NCBI GenBank assembly: GCA_049282265.1
Contig: JBAPTR010000080.1
Span: forward strand, 1 to 16,047
Direction of reading: 5' to 3'
Length of the DNA: 16,047 nt
From: CAYUCJ01 sp049282265
Lineage (GTDB): Bacteria > Desulfobacterota > DSM-4660 > Desulfatiglandales > Desulfatiglandaceae
Below the pieces are notes generated by a model that saw only the letters and a program-made list of their open reading frames with translations, had not been told where the DNA came from and searched no databases. Positions 1 through 8,217 of the stretch are shown here, in pieces. Every line of letters begins with the position of its first letter. Position 1 is the stretch's first letter. The position numbers and the translations under genes were made by a program.

Positions 1-1158
1 TACATGTTCCAGACTTATGCGCGTTTCCCCGTCACGCTTGTAAGGGGCGAAGGGTGCCGGGTCTGGGATGAAGAAGGGCGCGAATATCTGGATTTTGTGG
101 GCGGCATTGCGGTCTGCGCCCTGGGCCACAGCTCACCTGTGGTCAGCCGCGCTCTGGCCATTCAATCCAACACGCTCGTGCATGTCTCAAACCTCTTCTA
201 CACCAGGCCCCAGACGGACCTGGCCGAACTCCTCGTCAGGAATTCCTTTGCCGACCGTGTCTTTTTTTCCAACAGCGGCGCCGAGGCCAACGAAGCGGCA
301 ATCAAGCTGGCCAGGCACTACGCCAAAGAAGAATTCGGAGAGTCCCGTTACAAGATCATCTCCATGGAGCACTCCTTTCACGGACGTACAATGGCGACCC
401 TTTCGGCTACCGGTCAGGCCAAGGTCCGCAAGGGTTTTGATCCCATTCTGGATGGCTTCCGGTTTGTGCCCTTCAACGACCTTGCGGGACTGGAGTCCGC
501 GCTGGACGAAACGGTCTGCGCTGTTCTTATCGAACCGATTCAGGGCGAAGGCGGAGTGATCTGTCCGGATCCGGAGTATCTGAAAGGGGTAAGAAGACTG
601 TGCGACGACCATGAGACCCTCCTGATCTTTGACGAGGTGCAGGTGGGCATGGGACGGACCGGAAAACTCTTTGCCCACGAACACTTCGGGGTCACTCCTG
701 ATATCATGACCCTTGCAAAGGCCCTTGGCAATGGACTCCCGGTCGGGGCCATGCTTGCCAGAGAGAAATTCAGCGCAGCCTTCGGTCCCGGCAGCCATGC
801 GTCAACATTCGGTGGGACGCCCCTGGTAACGTCCGTCTGCCTGGCGGTGCTGAAGTCTCTTATCGAGGAGGGCGTCATTGAACACTGCAGGAGCGTGGGT
901 GACTATTTCAAGTCGAGGCTTTTGGAATTCAAGGAGAAATATCCCTTCATTCAGGAAGTGAGGGGGCTTGGGCTCATCCTGGGCATGAAACTGGACGTTC
1001 CCGGAGGACCCGTGGTGGAAGCCTGCAGGGAAAAAGGCTTTTTGATCAACTGCACCCAGGAGACGGTGCTCCGGTTTATTCCGCCCCTGATTATTCGAAG
1101 GGATGAAATCGACCGGCTCCTGGAGGAACTTGACAGGATTTTTGGAGAGATGTCGTGA
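1..1158 (+). CDS. argD: Acetylornithine aminotransferase, 5' end cut by window
   Basis: This is a PLP-dependent class-III aminotransferase. It converts N-acetylglutamate semialdehyde plus glutamate to N-acetylornithine in cytosolic arginine synthesis. Counting from the ATG at base 4, SNSGAEANEAAIKLAR (phosphate-binding region) lies near residue 90, the cofactor motif IFDEVQVGMGRTG near 208, and the Schiff-base lysine is K239 in TLAKALGNGLPVGAM. The first codon of the window (tac) is in frame. The protein as seen begins where homologues already have about 10-15 residues, so the true start probably lies upstream and the ATG at 4 is internal. The stop overlaps the argF start by 4 bp (GTGA, 1155-1158), which suggests translational coupling. 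ArgD enzymes often also accept N-succinyl-LL-DAP, but the dapL gene downstream makes that role unnecessary here. Confidence 0.95.
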   Translation, partial: YMFQTYARFPVTLVRGEGCRVWDEEGREYLDFVGGIAVCALGHSSPVVSRALAIQSNTLVHVSNLFYTRPQTDLAELLVRNSFADRVFFSNSGAEANEAAIKLARHYAKEEFGESRYKIISMEHSFHGRTMATLSATGQAKVRKGFDPILDGFRFVPFNDLAGLESALDETVCAVLIEPIQGEGGVICPDPEYLKGVRRLCDDHETLLIFDEVQVGMGRTGKLFAHEHFGVTPDIMTLAKALGNGLPVGAMLAREKFSAAFGPGSHASTFGGTPLVTSVCLAVLKSLIEEGVIEHCRSVGDYFKSRLLEFKEKYPFIQEVRGLGLILGMKLDVPGGPVVEACREKGFLINCTQETVLRFIPPLIIRRDEIDRLLEELDRIFGEMS

Positions 1159-2060
1159 AAAGGGATTTCCTGACCATAAGGGATTTGAGCAGGGAGGAGA
1201 TAGACTGCCTCCTCGACAGGGCCTTGGAGATGAAAAAGTCCGGCAAAAAACTCGGGGCCCCCCTGGCCGGTTGCACCCTTGGACTCCTGTTTGAAAAGGC
1301 CTCCACGCGGACACGCGTCTCTTTTGAGACCGCCATGTTCAGGCTGGGGGGGCAGACCCTGTTTCTCAGCAGCCGGGATACGCAGATCTCACGGGGCGAA
1401 CCGGTGAAAGACACGGCCCGGGTCCTCTCCAGATATGTGGATGGGCTGTGCGTTCGCACATTTTCACAGGAACTGGCGGCAGAAATGGCCCGGTGGGCAG
1501 ATATCCCGGTAATCAATGCCCTGAGTGACAAGTACCATCCCTGTCAGGTTCTGAGCGATCTGTTGACGGTGAAAGAACGGAAGGGGGCGCTGGAGGACCT
1601 GGAGATTGCCTGGGTCGGGGATGGAAACAACATGGCCCAGTCATGGATAGAGGCGGCGCGTATTATGGGATTCAGGCTCTGCCTGGCATGCCCTGAAGGT
1701 TACGAACCGGACGATGATGTCCTTGCGGGCGCAGGGGAAAATATTCGACTCACAAGGAATCCGGAAGAAGCCGTGACAGGTGCCGACGTGATCAACACGG
1801 ATGTCTGGGCCAGCATGGGACAGGAAGAAGAGCGTGCCGGAAGGCTCAGGGATTTTGAGGGGTTTGAGGCGACCCGGAAAATGGTGGAACTGGCTAAACC
1901 GGACGCCATCGTCATGCATTGCCTTCCCGCCCACAGGGGAGAGGAAATATCGGATGAGGTCCTTGAAGGGCCCCGATCGGTGGTGTTTGATCAGGCGGAA
2001 AACAAGATGCACCTCCATCAGGCCCTGCTGGAGTGGTTGATGAAGGGAAGGAGCGCTTAA
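1155..2060 (+). CDS. argF: Ornithine carbamoyltransferase (anabolic)
   Basis: The enzyme makes citrulline from ornithine and carbamoyl phosphate. At 301 residues it has the usual anabolic size. The carbamoyl-phosphate motif STRTR is at residues 50-54, HPCQ at 128-131, the ornithine-loop segment DVWASMGQ starts at 216, and the catalytic HCLP is at 255-258. These point to a true OTCase rather than an acetyl- or succinyl-ornithine variant. It starts with GTG inside the argD stop codon. The argD 3' end (aggatttttggagaga) provides GGAGAG as ribosome binding site. No frameshift or missing motif is visible. The argG TTG start follows one base after the stop, so the two are probably co-translated. 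Confidence 0.96.
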   Translation: MKRDFLTIRDLSREEIDCLLDRALEMKKSGKKLGAPLAGCTLGLLFEKASTRTRVSFETAMFRLGGQTLFLSSRDTQISRGEPVKDTARVLSRYVDGLCVRTFSQELAAEMARWADIPVINALSDKYHPCQVLSDLLTVKERKGALEDLEIAWVGDGNNMAQSWIEAARIMGFRLCLACPEGYEPDDDVLAGAGENIRLTRNPEEAVTGADVINTDVWASMGQEEERAGRLRDFEGFEATRKMVELAKPDAIVMHCLPAHRGEEISDEVLEGPRSVVFDQAENKMHLHQALLEWLMKGRSA

Positions 2061-2061
2061 A

Positions 2062-3282
2062 TTGACTGAAAAAATAAGGAAAATCGTATTGGCCTATTCC
2101 GGAGGCCTGGACACGTCCGTTATCCTGACCTGGCTCAAGGAGACCTACCAGTGCCCGGTCGTTGCCTATGCGGCGGACCTGGGTCAGGGTGATGATATGG
2201 AGGAGATCAGGCAGAAGGCCCTGGCTACGGGTGCCGAGGATATCATCATCGAAGACCTGAGAGAGGAATTTGTCAGGGATTTCGTTTTCCCGGCCCTGAG
2301 GGCCAATGCAATCTATGAATCTCATTACCTGCTGGGAACCTCCCTGGCGCGTCCCCTGATCGCCAGGGGCCAGGTTGAGACGGCGAAAAAGTATGGCGCG
2401 GACGCGGTGAGCCATGGTGCCACGGGTAAAGGGAATGACCAGGTGCGCTTCGAACTGGGATATATGGCCCTGGAGCCCGGCCTCAAGATCATAGCGCCAT
2501 GGCGTATCTGGTCCTTTAAAGGACGGGAAGACCTCATCGATTATGCACGCTCCAGGAAGATCCCGATCCCGGTGACCAAGGAGAAACCCTATTCCAGTGA
2601 CGCCAATCTCCTGCACATCAGTTTTGAAGGGGGGATACTGGAAGATACCTGGTGTGAACCTCCCGAAGAACTTTTTGTCATGTCCACGTCACCTGAAGAG
2701 GCGCCCGATGAAGCGACCTATGTGGAGATCGAATACAAGAGCGGCAACCCGGTGGCAATAGACGGGAAGGCCATGGAACCGGCCGACCTGCTGGCCCATT
2801 TGAACACCCTGGGAGGAAGGAATGGCATCGGGCGTGTGGACATGGTGGAAAACCGTTTCGTAGGGATGAAATCGCGGGGCGTGTATGAGACCCCGGGCGG
2901 GACTATCCTCAGAGTTGCCCACATGGCCATGGAATCCATAACCCTGGACCGGGAAGTCGTCCACATCACTGAAGGGCTGGTGCCCAAGTACGCCGAGATC
3001 ATCTATTACGGTTACTGGTATTCACCGGAACGGGAAATGCTTCAGGCCATGGTGGATGAAGCCCAGAAGAGGGTCAACGGGTTTGTCCGCCTGAAGCTCT
3101 ACAAGGGCAATTGCACGGTAGTTGGAAGGAAATCCGAAGCGTCTCTTTATCATGTGGACTTCGCGACCTTTGAGAGTGACGAGGTCTATAACCAGCAGGA
3201 TGCCGAGGGTTTTATCCGTCTCAATGGTTTGCGTCTGAAGATTGCCAGGCTCCTGGAACAGAATCGGGATGTCCGTGGCTGA
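2062..3282 (+). CDS. argG: Argininosuccinate synthase, TTG start
   Basis: ATP-dependent condensation of citrulline and aspartate to argininosuccinate. The protein has 406 residues, the normal length for type I enzymes. The N-terminal PP-loop motif SGGLDTS is at residues 13-19. Further family segments include the YAADLGQG strand, SHGATGKGNDQVRFE and the C-terminal tetramerisation helix. The start is TTG at 2062. Good spacing from GAAGGGAAGGAG (2042-2052) and the usual distance from Met to the PP-loop support it, and no better ATG lies nearby. It begins one base after the argF stop. All expected core motifs are intact. Confidence 0.96.
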   Translation: MTEKIRKIVLAYSGGLDTSVILTWLKETYQCPVVAYAADLGQGDDMEEIRQKALATGAEDIIIEDLREEFVRDFVFPALRANAIYESHYLLGTSLARPLIARGQVETAKKYGADAVSHGATGKGNDQVRFELGYMALEPGLKIIAPWRIWSFKGREDLIDYARSRKIPIPVTKEKPYSSDANLLHISFEGGILEDTWCEPPEELFVMSTSPEEAPDEATYVEIEYKSGNPVAIDGKAMEPADLLAHLNTLGGRNGIGRVDMVENRFVGMKSRGVYETPGGTILRVAHMAMESITLDREVVHITEGLVPKYAEIIYYGYWYSPEREMLQAMVDEAQKRVNGFVRLKLYKGNCTVVGRKSEASLYHVDFATFESDEVYNQQDAEGFIRLNGLRLKIARLLEQNRDVRG

Positions 3283-3294
3283 GAGGAAACGCCG

Positions 3295-4674
3295 ATGAGT
3301 GGAAAAGTCTGGGGTGGTCGTTTCAAGGAGGAGGCCGATGCCCTCGTGGATGAGTTCAACGCGTCCATTGATTTCGATCGCCGTCTCTATGAACAGGATA
3401 TTTTGGGGAGTATGGCCCACTGCCGAATGATGGGCAACCAGGGGATCCTTTCGGAGGATGAGACCTCCGCTATCGTGGAGGCCCTTGCAGAGATCAAGAG
3501 AGAGGTGGCCCACGGAGGGATACCCGTCAGCAGGGACTATGAAGATATCCACACTTTTGTGGAGCGGACCCTGATTGAGAAAATCGGTGTGGTGGGGGAA
3601 AAGCTTCACACCGGTCGAAGCAGAAACGACCAGGTGGCCCTGGACGTCAGAATGTACGTGCGGGACACCATCAAAAGGGTCGTCTCCGGCATTCGGGACC
3701 TCCAAAGGGTCCTTCTCGATCTGGCGGAAACCCATTCAGACTTGGTTATGCCGGGGTACACCCACATGCAGAGGGCACAACCCGTACTCCTCGCCCACCA
3801 CCTGATGGCCTATTTCGAAATGCTGAGAAGGGATCTGTCCAGGCTTCGTGAGGCCTTTGAGCGTACCAATATCATGCCGCTTGGCAGCGCGGCGCTGGCG
3901 GGATCGACCTTTGACCTGGATCGGCAAATGGTGGCGGAAGAACTGGGTTTTGATGCCATCAGCAGGAACAGTATGGATGCGGTCAGCGATCGTGATTTTG
4001 TGCTCGATTTTCTCTATGCGGCCTCGGTCTTGATGATGCATTTGAGCCGCCTCAGCGAGGAACTGGTGCTCTGGTCCACACAGGAATTCGGCTTTGTCAC
4101 CATCTCGGACGCCTTCTGTACGGGCAGCAGTATCATGCCCCAGAAGAAGAACCCTGATATCCCCGAGCTGATTCGCGGCAAAACAGGCAGGGTCTATGGA
4201 GATCTTATGGCACTCCTGACTACCATGAAAGGGCTTCCGCTTTCTTACAACAAGGATATGCAGGAGGATAAAGAGGCCCTCTTTGATGCATCGGATACCA
4301 TTGAAGCGTGCCTCAAGATCATGACCCATCTCCTGAAAGAGACCTCTTTCAACGGGGATCGTATGAGAGAGGCTATCCGAAAGGGGTATCTGGAGGCCAC
4401 CGACCTTGCCGACTACCTGGTGAGGAAGGGGGTCCCGTTCAGGCAGGCGCATGAACTGGTGGGAAGGATGGTCCTTCACGCCCTTGCAAGGGATAAAGAG
4501 CTGCGAGAGTTGAGCATGGAGGAAATGAAGGAGTTTTCCAGGCAGATCGGGCAGGATGTGTACGACTGGCTCGACCCGGTGTCCTGTATCCGGAAGAGGG
4601 AAATCTCCGGTGGTACAGGTCCTCTGGCTGTAAAGGAGCGCATCGAAGAGGCCAGAAGGGAGTTTGAAGGGTGA
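3295..4674 (+). CDS. argH: Argininosuccinate lyase
   Basis: Final arginine step: argininosuccinate is cleaved to arginine and fumarate. The 459 residues match the fumarase/aspartase-superfamily lyase length. Visible motifs are HTGRSRNDQVALDVR (substrate binding), GYTHMQRAQPV with the conserved His, and the superfamily signature GSSIMPQKKNPD starting at residue 277 in the mobile catalytic loop. The ATG at 3295 is preceded by GAGGA (3283-3287), seven bases away. The stop overlaps the GTG start of the lipoprotein gene by 4 bp (GTGA, 4671-4674). That ties a cell-envelope gene to the arginine cistrons. Confidence 0.96.
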   Translation: MSGKVWGGRFKEEADALVDEFNASIDFDRRLYEQDILGSMAHCRMMGNQGILSEDETSAIVEALAEIKREVAHGGIPVSRDYEDIHTFVERTLIEKIGVVGEKLHTGRSRNDQVALDVRMYVRDTIKRVVSGIRDLQRVLLDLAETHSDLVMPGYTHMQRAQPVLLAHHLMAYFEMLRRDLSRLREAFERTNIMPLGSAALAGSTFDLDRQMVAEELGFDAISRNSMDAVSDRDFVLDFLYAASVLMMHLSRLSEELVLWSTQEFGFVTISDAFCTGSSIMPQKKNPDIPELIRGKTGRVYGDLMALLTTMKGLPLSYNKDMQEDKEALFDASDTIEACLKIMTHLLKETSFNGDRMREAIRKGYLEATDLADYLVRKGVPFRQAHELVGRMVLHALARDKELRELSMEEMKEFSRQIGQDVYDWLDPVSCIRKREISGGTGPLAVKERIEEARREFEG

Positions 4675-5117
4675 AAGACGGACGACGGGTTTTCCGGGTC
4701 TTGTTGCTGCTCCTTTTGCTCCTCTCTCCGGGGTGTGGAAAAAAAGCTCCCCCCTTTGTTCCCGGAAACGTTACCCCCTTGCGAGTAGCGGGCTTAAAGG
4801 CCCTGGCGGAGGGAGATCAGGTCCTGCTCACGGGCACCCTTGTTCCAGAGGGACACAGGGACATGGCAAAATTCGTTGGCGTGAAGTGTCGTGTCTACAC
4901 CCTTCGCTATTCCGTGGAAGATGCCCCATGTGAAGGGTGTCCTTTGCCCTTTAAAGAGTATGAAGAAGTAGAGCGCGATGCCGTTGAAAGCGGATTGTTC
5001 CAATGCACTCTACCGTTGAGAAAGAAGCCAGGCATCTATTTTTTCAGGGTGCGTCTTGTGGACAGAAACGGGAATGTCGCCCCCCCCTCGGACACGGCGG
5101 AATTGAAGATACTTTGA
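4671..5117 (+). CDS. LptM/LppL-like outer-membrane lipoprotein with C-terminal extension
   Basis: 148-residue lipoprotein. It has a short basic N-terminus, eight consecutive leucines (11-18) and then SPGC, with the lipidated cysteine at C22. The lipobox has Pro at -2 and Ser at -3, so it is not canonical, but Gly-Cys and the hydrophobic run are convincing. Residues 22-31 read CGKKAPPFVP, close to the CGLKGPLYFP motif of E. coli LptM (YifL). LptM/LppL genes typically sit beside lysA or dapF, as here. Gly at +2 gives no inner-membrane retention signal, so outer-membrane delivery is expected. Unlike E. coli LptM, about 115 further residues follow. They look like a beta-sandwich (FN3-like, ending in YFFRVRLVDRNGNVAPPSD) and carry four cysteines (C73, C87, C90, C112). 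GTG start within the argH stop codon. The LptM assignment rests on motif and position; the role of the extension is unknown. Confidence 0.8.
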   Translation: MKDGRRVFRVLLLLLLLLSPGCGKKAPPFVPGNVTPLRVAGLKALAEGDQVLLTGTLVPEGHRDMAKFVGVKCRVYTLRYSVEDAPCEGCPLPFKEYEEVERDAVESGLFQCTLPLRKKPGIYFFRVRLVDRNGNVAPPSDTAELKIL

Positions 5118-5140
5118 GAGGTCCCGGAACGGGTAAGACC

Positions 5141-6403
5141 ATGCACCATTTTCATTACAGAGACGGAGAATTGTATTGCGAGGAGACGCCTGTTTCCAGG
5201 ATTGCAGAGGGCGTGGGAACCCCTTTTTATCTTTACTCGCATGCCACCCTGATACAGCACTTCAAAGCCTTTGACGGCGCCTTCGGGGACGTCAACCACC
5301 TGACCTGTTTTTCCATGAAATCCAATTCCAACCTTGCTGTCCTCAAGTTGTTTGCCCGTGAGGGGAGTGGTGTGGATATCGTTTCAGGGGGTGAACTCTA
5401 CCGGGCGTTGAAGGCGGGCTTGCGTCCGGAAAAGATCGTCTACTCCGGCGTGGGGAAGCGGGATGAAGACATGAAGGCGGCACTTGCCTCCGGGATCCTG
5501 ATGTTTAATGTGGAATCGTCCCAGGAACTCATGAGGCTGAATGATCTGGCCGGAGCCATGGGTACGAAAGCACGGATCGCAATTCGCGTCAATCCCGACG
5601 TGGACCCGAAGACCCATCCCTATATTTCCACCGGACTCAAGAAGAACAAGTTCGGCATCGATATCAGGGAAGCCCCGGAACAATACACGGTTGCATCAAG
5701 CCTGAAAAACATTGAGGTGCAGGGCGTTTCCTGCCACATCGGATCGCAGTTGACCCAGGTGGAGCCTTTCGTGGATACCATCAAGAGACTCGTGGAACTG
5801 GTGGAGCACCTGGAGAAGGCCGGTATACCCATTCGGTATCTGGACCTTGGAGGAGGTCTGGGAATCACCTATGACCGGGAGGCGCCGCCTCATCCCAGGG
5901 TCTATGCCGATGCCATCAAGGAACTCCTTTCCGATGTTGATCTCACCCTTATCCTCGAGCCGGGAAGGGTCATTGTGGGCAACGCCGGGATTCTCGTAGC
6001 CAAGGTGCTCTACACGAAGTCCTCCGCTGAAAAGAATTTTTTTATCGTTGATGCGGCCATGAACGACCTCATGCGGCCGGCCCTCTATGATTCCTTTCAT
6101 GCCATTCAACCGGTGAGGAAAATGGATAGGAGGCAGGTCAGGGCCGATGTTGTAGGGCCGATTTGCGAATCAGGGGATTTTTTTGCCAAAGACAGGGATG
6201 TAGATGCCTTCGATCCCGGGGACCTGATAGCCGTTATGAGCGCCGGAGCCTATGGCTTCAGCATGTCCTCAACGTACAATTCACGGCCGCGGGTGGCGGA
6301 AGTGATGGTCCGGGGAGACCGTTTTTTTACGATAAGAAAACGCGAGACCCATGAAGATCTCGTCAAAGGAGAACAAATTCCCGATTTCCTCATGAATGGA
6401 TAG
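5141..6403 (+). CDS. lysA: Diaminopimelate decarboxylase
   Basis: PLP enzyme of fold type III that decarboxylates meso-DAP to lysine. Taking the ATG at 5141 gives 420 residues, the normal length, starting MHHFHYRDGELYCEE as homologues do. The reading frame is open back to 5003, but that upstream part lies inside the lipoprotein gene and is unlike LysA. The cofactor lysine is K60 in FSMKSNSN. The enzyme also has HIGSQ, the glycine-rich GGGLGITYD, EPGRVIVGNAG, the catalytic CESGDFF and the substrate-binding AGAYGFSMSSTYNSRPR. The ribosome binding site before 5141 is weak (GGGTAAG), so translation may depend on coupling with the gene upstream. Confidence 0.95.
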   Translation: MHHFHYRDGELYCEETPVSRIAEGVGTPFYLYSHATLIQHFKAFDGAFGDVNHLTCFSMKSNSNLAVLKLFAREGSGVDIVSGGELYRALKAGLRPEKIVYSGVGKRDEDMKAALASGILMFNVESSQELMRLNDLAGAMGTKARIAIRVNPDVDPKTHPYISTGLKKNKFGIDIREAPEQYTVASSLKNIEVQGVSCHIGSQLTQVEPFVDTIKRLVELVEHLEKAGIPIRYLDLGGGLGITYDREAPPHPRVYADAIKELLSDVDLTLILEPGRVIVGNAGILVAKVLYTKSSAEKNFFIVDAAMNDLMRPALYDSFHAIQPVRKMDRRQVRADVVGPICESGDFFAKDRDVDAFDPGDLIAVMSAGAYGFSMSSTYNSRPRVAEVMVRGDRFFTIRKRETHEDLVKGEQIPDFLMNG

Positions 6404-6408
6404 GAGAC

Positions 6409-7230
6409 ATGGAAGCGATTGAATTCTGGAAAATGAGCGGCAGCGGTAATGATTTCATCATTATTGATAACCGTGACGGGAAGGTGAAAGAGCAGGAATT
6501 GTCTTTCCTGGTTGAACGGTCCTGCCGGCGGCGTGAATCGGTCGGAGCCGATGGTGTCATTTTTGTTACCGGTTCGGATCAATATGATTTTGCCTGGCGT
6601 TTTTTCAACGCCGATGGTGGGGAGGCTGAAATGTGCGGTAACGGGGGACGGTGTGTCTCCCGTTTCGCCTACTTAAAGGGGATTGCCGGGCCGGAAATGA
6701 CCTTTGAAACCCTGGCCGGCCCCATTTCCGCCACTGTGAACGGTCGAACGGTCAAAGTACTCATGCCGCAGTCCACAGGCCTTGACCTGGATTTGGGTAT
6801 GGAACCCCTGGAGGGGTGGCTGAACGCGGGTTTCATCAATACCGGCGTTCCCCACGTGGTGGTGCAGGTCAAGGAGCTTTCCAACCACCCGGTCATAGAA
6901 CAGGGCGGGACTGTCCGTTACCATGAGCATTTTGCCCCGGCGGGAACCAATGCCGATTTCATGAAAGTGCTTGGGACCGATTCTCTGGAGATAAGGACCT
7001 ATGAACGCGGAGTGGAAGATGAGACGCTGGCGTGCGGCACCGGCGCCATTGCCGGCGCCCTTGTTGCGTCTGCCAGGGGGTTGGTGAAATCTCCGGTCGG
7101 GGTAAAGACCAGAGGTGGAGAGATCCTGACCATCTACTTCGAAAAGGAAGGTGAATCCGTCAAGAAGGTGTGGATGGAAGGGAATACCACTATCGTGTAT
7201 GAGGGCGTCCTCCACGAAGAGGCCCTGTAA
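6409..7230 (+). CDS. dapF: Diaminopimelate epimerase
   Basis: Cofactor-independent epimerase converting LL-DAP to meso-DAP for lysine and peptidoglycan. The 273 residues are typical. The two catalytic cysteines are C76 in EMCGNGGRC and C209 in ETLACGTGA. The N-terminal substrate motif GSGNDFIIID is at residues 11-20. The lysA stop overlaps the ribosome binding site TAGGAGA, five bases before the ATG. The TAA stop (7228-7230) falls inside a 19-bp perfect palindrome described separately. The lptM-lysA-dapF order is also found in pseudomonads (lppL-lysA-dapF). Confidence 0.96.
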   Translation: MEAIEFWKMSGSGNDFIIIDNRDGKVKEQELSFLVERSCRRRESVGADGVIFVTGSDQYDFAWRFFNADGGEAEMCGNGGRCVSRFAYLKGIAGPEMTFETLAGPISATVNGRTVKVLMPQSTGLDLDLGMEPLEGWLNAGFINTGVPHVVVQVKELSNHPVIEQGGTVRYHEHFAPAGTNADFMKVLGTDSLEIRTYERGVEDETLACGTGAIAGALVASARGLVKSPVGVKTRGGEILTIYFEKEGESVKKVWMEGNTTIVYEGVLHEEAL

Positions 7231-7243
7231 TTTGAAATTACAG
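7225..7243. promoter_or_regulatory. Perfect 19-bp palindrome, operator-like
   Basis: CTGTAATTT-G-AAATTACAG is a perfect dyad with 9-bp arms and a one-base centre. It overlaps the dapF stop codon and lies about 75 bp before the dapA start. The symmetry fits a dimeric repressor site. As RNA it could make a 7-bp stem with a TTGAA loop, but no T-run follows, so it is not an intrinsic terminator. It does not match ArgR, LexA (CTGT-N8-ACAG) or Fur sites in spacing. The binding factor is unknown. Confidence 0.5.
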
Positions 7244-7261
7244 CCGGTCAAGGAGGTAACT

Positions 7262-7303
7262 TTGGTCTCAGTAGGAACCAAAAATCTTTTCATAAGCAAG
7301 TGA
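7262..7303 (+). CDS. Candidate 13-codon upstream ORF before dapA
   Basis: A near-perfect Shine-Dalgarno, AAGGAGGT (7250-7257), serves no known gene. Five bases after its GGAGG core is a TTG that opens MVSVGTKNLFISK followed by TGA (7301-7303). The stop lies just before the dapA ribosome binding site (7305-7312) and 14 nt before the dapA ATG. The peptide ends in lysine and has a second lysine at residue 7. It could be a leader or coupling peptide for dapA, or the Shine-Dalgarno could be a relic. No homology is known to me. The support is the ribosome binding site and its spacing only. Confidence 0.35.
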   Translation: MVSVGTKNLFISK

Positions 7304-7317
7304 TGAGGGAGGTTATC

Positions 7318-8190
7318 ATGTTTAGAGGGTCCATTGTCGCTATAGTCACCCCCTTAAAAGGGGGGGACGTGGATGAAGAAAAATATCGTGAACTGATTGA
7401 ATTTCAGATCCAGGGTGGTACCAGCGCTATCGTGCCCTGCGGAACCACCGGAGAATCCGCCACGCTGAGCATGGAAGAGCATGCGAAAGTGATCGATATC
7501 GCCATTCAAGCGGTAAACAAAAGGGTACCCGTTATTGCCGGGACAGGCGGAAACTGCACAAGAGAGGCGATCGAACTTACGGCGCATGCCAAAAAGTCAG
7601 GCGCCGATGCCACGCTGCAGGTGACACCCTATTACAATAAACCCACCCAGGAGGGCCTCTACCAGCACTTCAAGGCCATTGCGGATGCCGTAAGTCTGCC
7701 GCAGGTGTTGTACAATGTCCCCGGCCGGACAAGCGTGAACATGCTTCCGGAAACCGTGGGGCGCCTGGCCGACCTGCCGGAAATCGTCGCCATCAAAGAG
7801 GCGTCGGGCAACCTGGGCCAGATGGCGGAGATCGTAAGAATAGCCGGAGAAAGGATTACCTTGCTCTCGGGAGACGATATCCTCACCCTGCCGGTACTTT
7901 CCCTTGGAGGCAAGGGGGTGGTTTCCGTGGTGGCCAATATCGTGCCCGGAGATACGGCCGCCATGGTGAAGGCCTGGGAGGAAAACCGGGTTGAAGAGGC
8001 CAGGAGACTTTATTTCAAACTGCTGCCCTTGTGCCAGGCCATGTTTTTCGAGACCAATCCCATCCCGGTAAAGACCTCCCTGGCCCTGATGGGAAAGATA
8101 GGCCTTGAAATGCGGATGCCCCTTGTTCCCATGGCCCGGGGTAATCTGGAGCGTCTCAAAAAGGCCCTCGAGGACTACGGGTTGCTGTAA
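7318..8190 (+). CDS. dapA: 4-hydroxy-tetrahydrodipicolinate synthase
   Basis: Class-I aldolase that condenses pyruvate with aspartate semialdehyde, the first committed lysine/DAP step. The ATG at 7318 gives 290 residues starting MFRGSIVAIVTPL, which aligns with the family start. GAGGGAGG (7305-7312) sits five bases upstream. An in-frame GTG at 7300 would add six residues and precede the ribosome binding site, so it was not chosen. Catalytic residues are T43/T44 in CGTTGES, Y132 in LYNVPGRTS and the Schiff-base lysine K160 in VAIKEASGN. These sit one residue before the E. coli T44/T45, Y133 and K161. Lysine feedback sensitivity cannot be read with confidence. Confidence 0.96.
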   Translation: MFRGSIVAIVTPLKGGDVDEEKYRELIEFQIQGGTSAIVPCGTTGESATLSMEEHAKVIDIAIQAVNKRVPVIAGTGGNCTREAIELTAHAKKSGADATLQVTPYYNKPTQEGLYQHFKAIADAVSLPQVLYNVPGRTSVNMLPETVGRLADLPEIVAIKEASGNLGQMAEIVRIAGERITLLSGDDILTLPVLSLGGKGVVSVVANIVPGDTAAMVKAWEENRVEEARRLYFKLLPLCQAMFFETNPIPVKTSLALMGKIGLEMRMPLVPMARGNLERLKKALEDYGLL

Positions 8191-8217
8191 TCATTAAGAA
8201 CAGGCAGGAGGATACCC

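Noticed and set aside
1912..2616. 234-codon minus-strand ORF
   Set aside because: Shadow of argF and argG, whose motifs are intact on the + strand.
5003..5140. N-terminal extension of lysA to an ATG at 5003
   Set aside because: The added 46 residues lie within the lipoprotein gene in another frame and do not resemble LysA; the ATG at 5141 gives the family-typical start.
7225..7243. Reading the palindrome as a LexA box (CTGT...ACAG)
   Set aside because: The spacer between CTGT and ACAG is 11 rather than 8 bases, and the location inside a metabolic operon does not fit SOS control.
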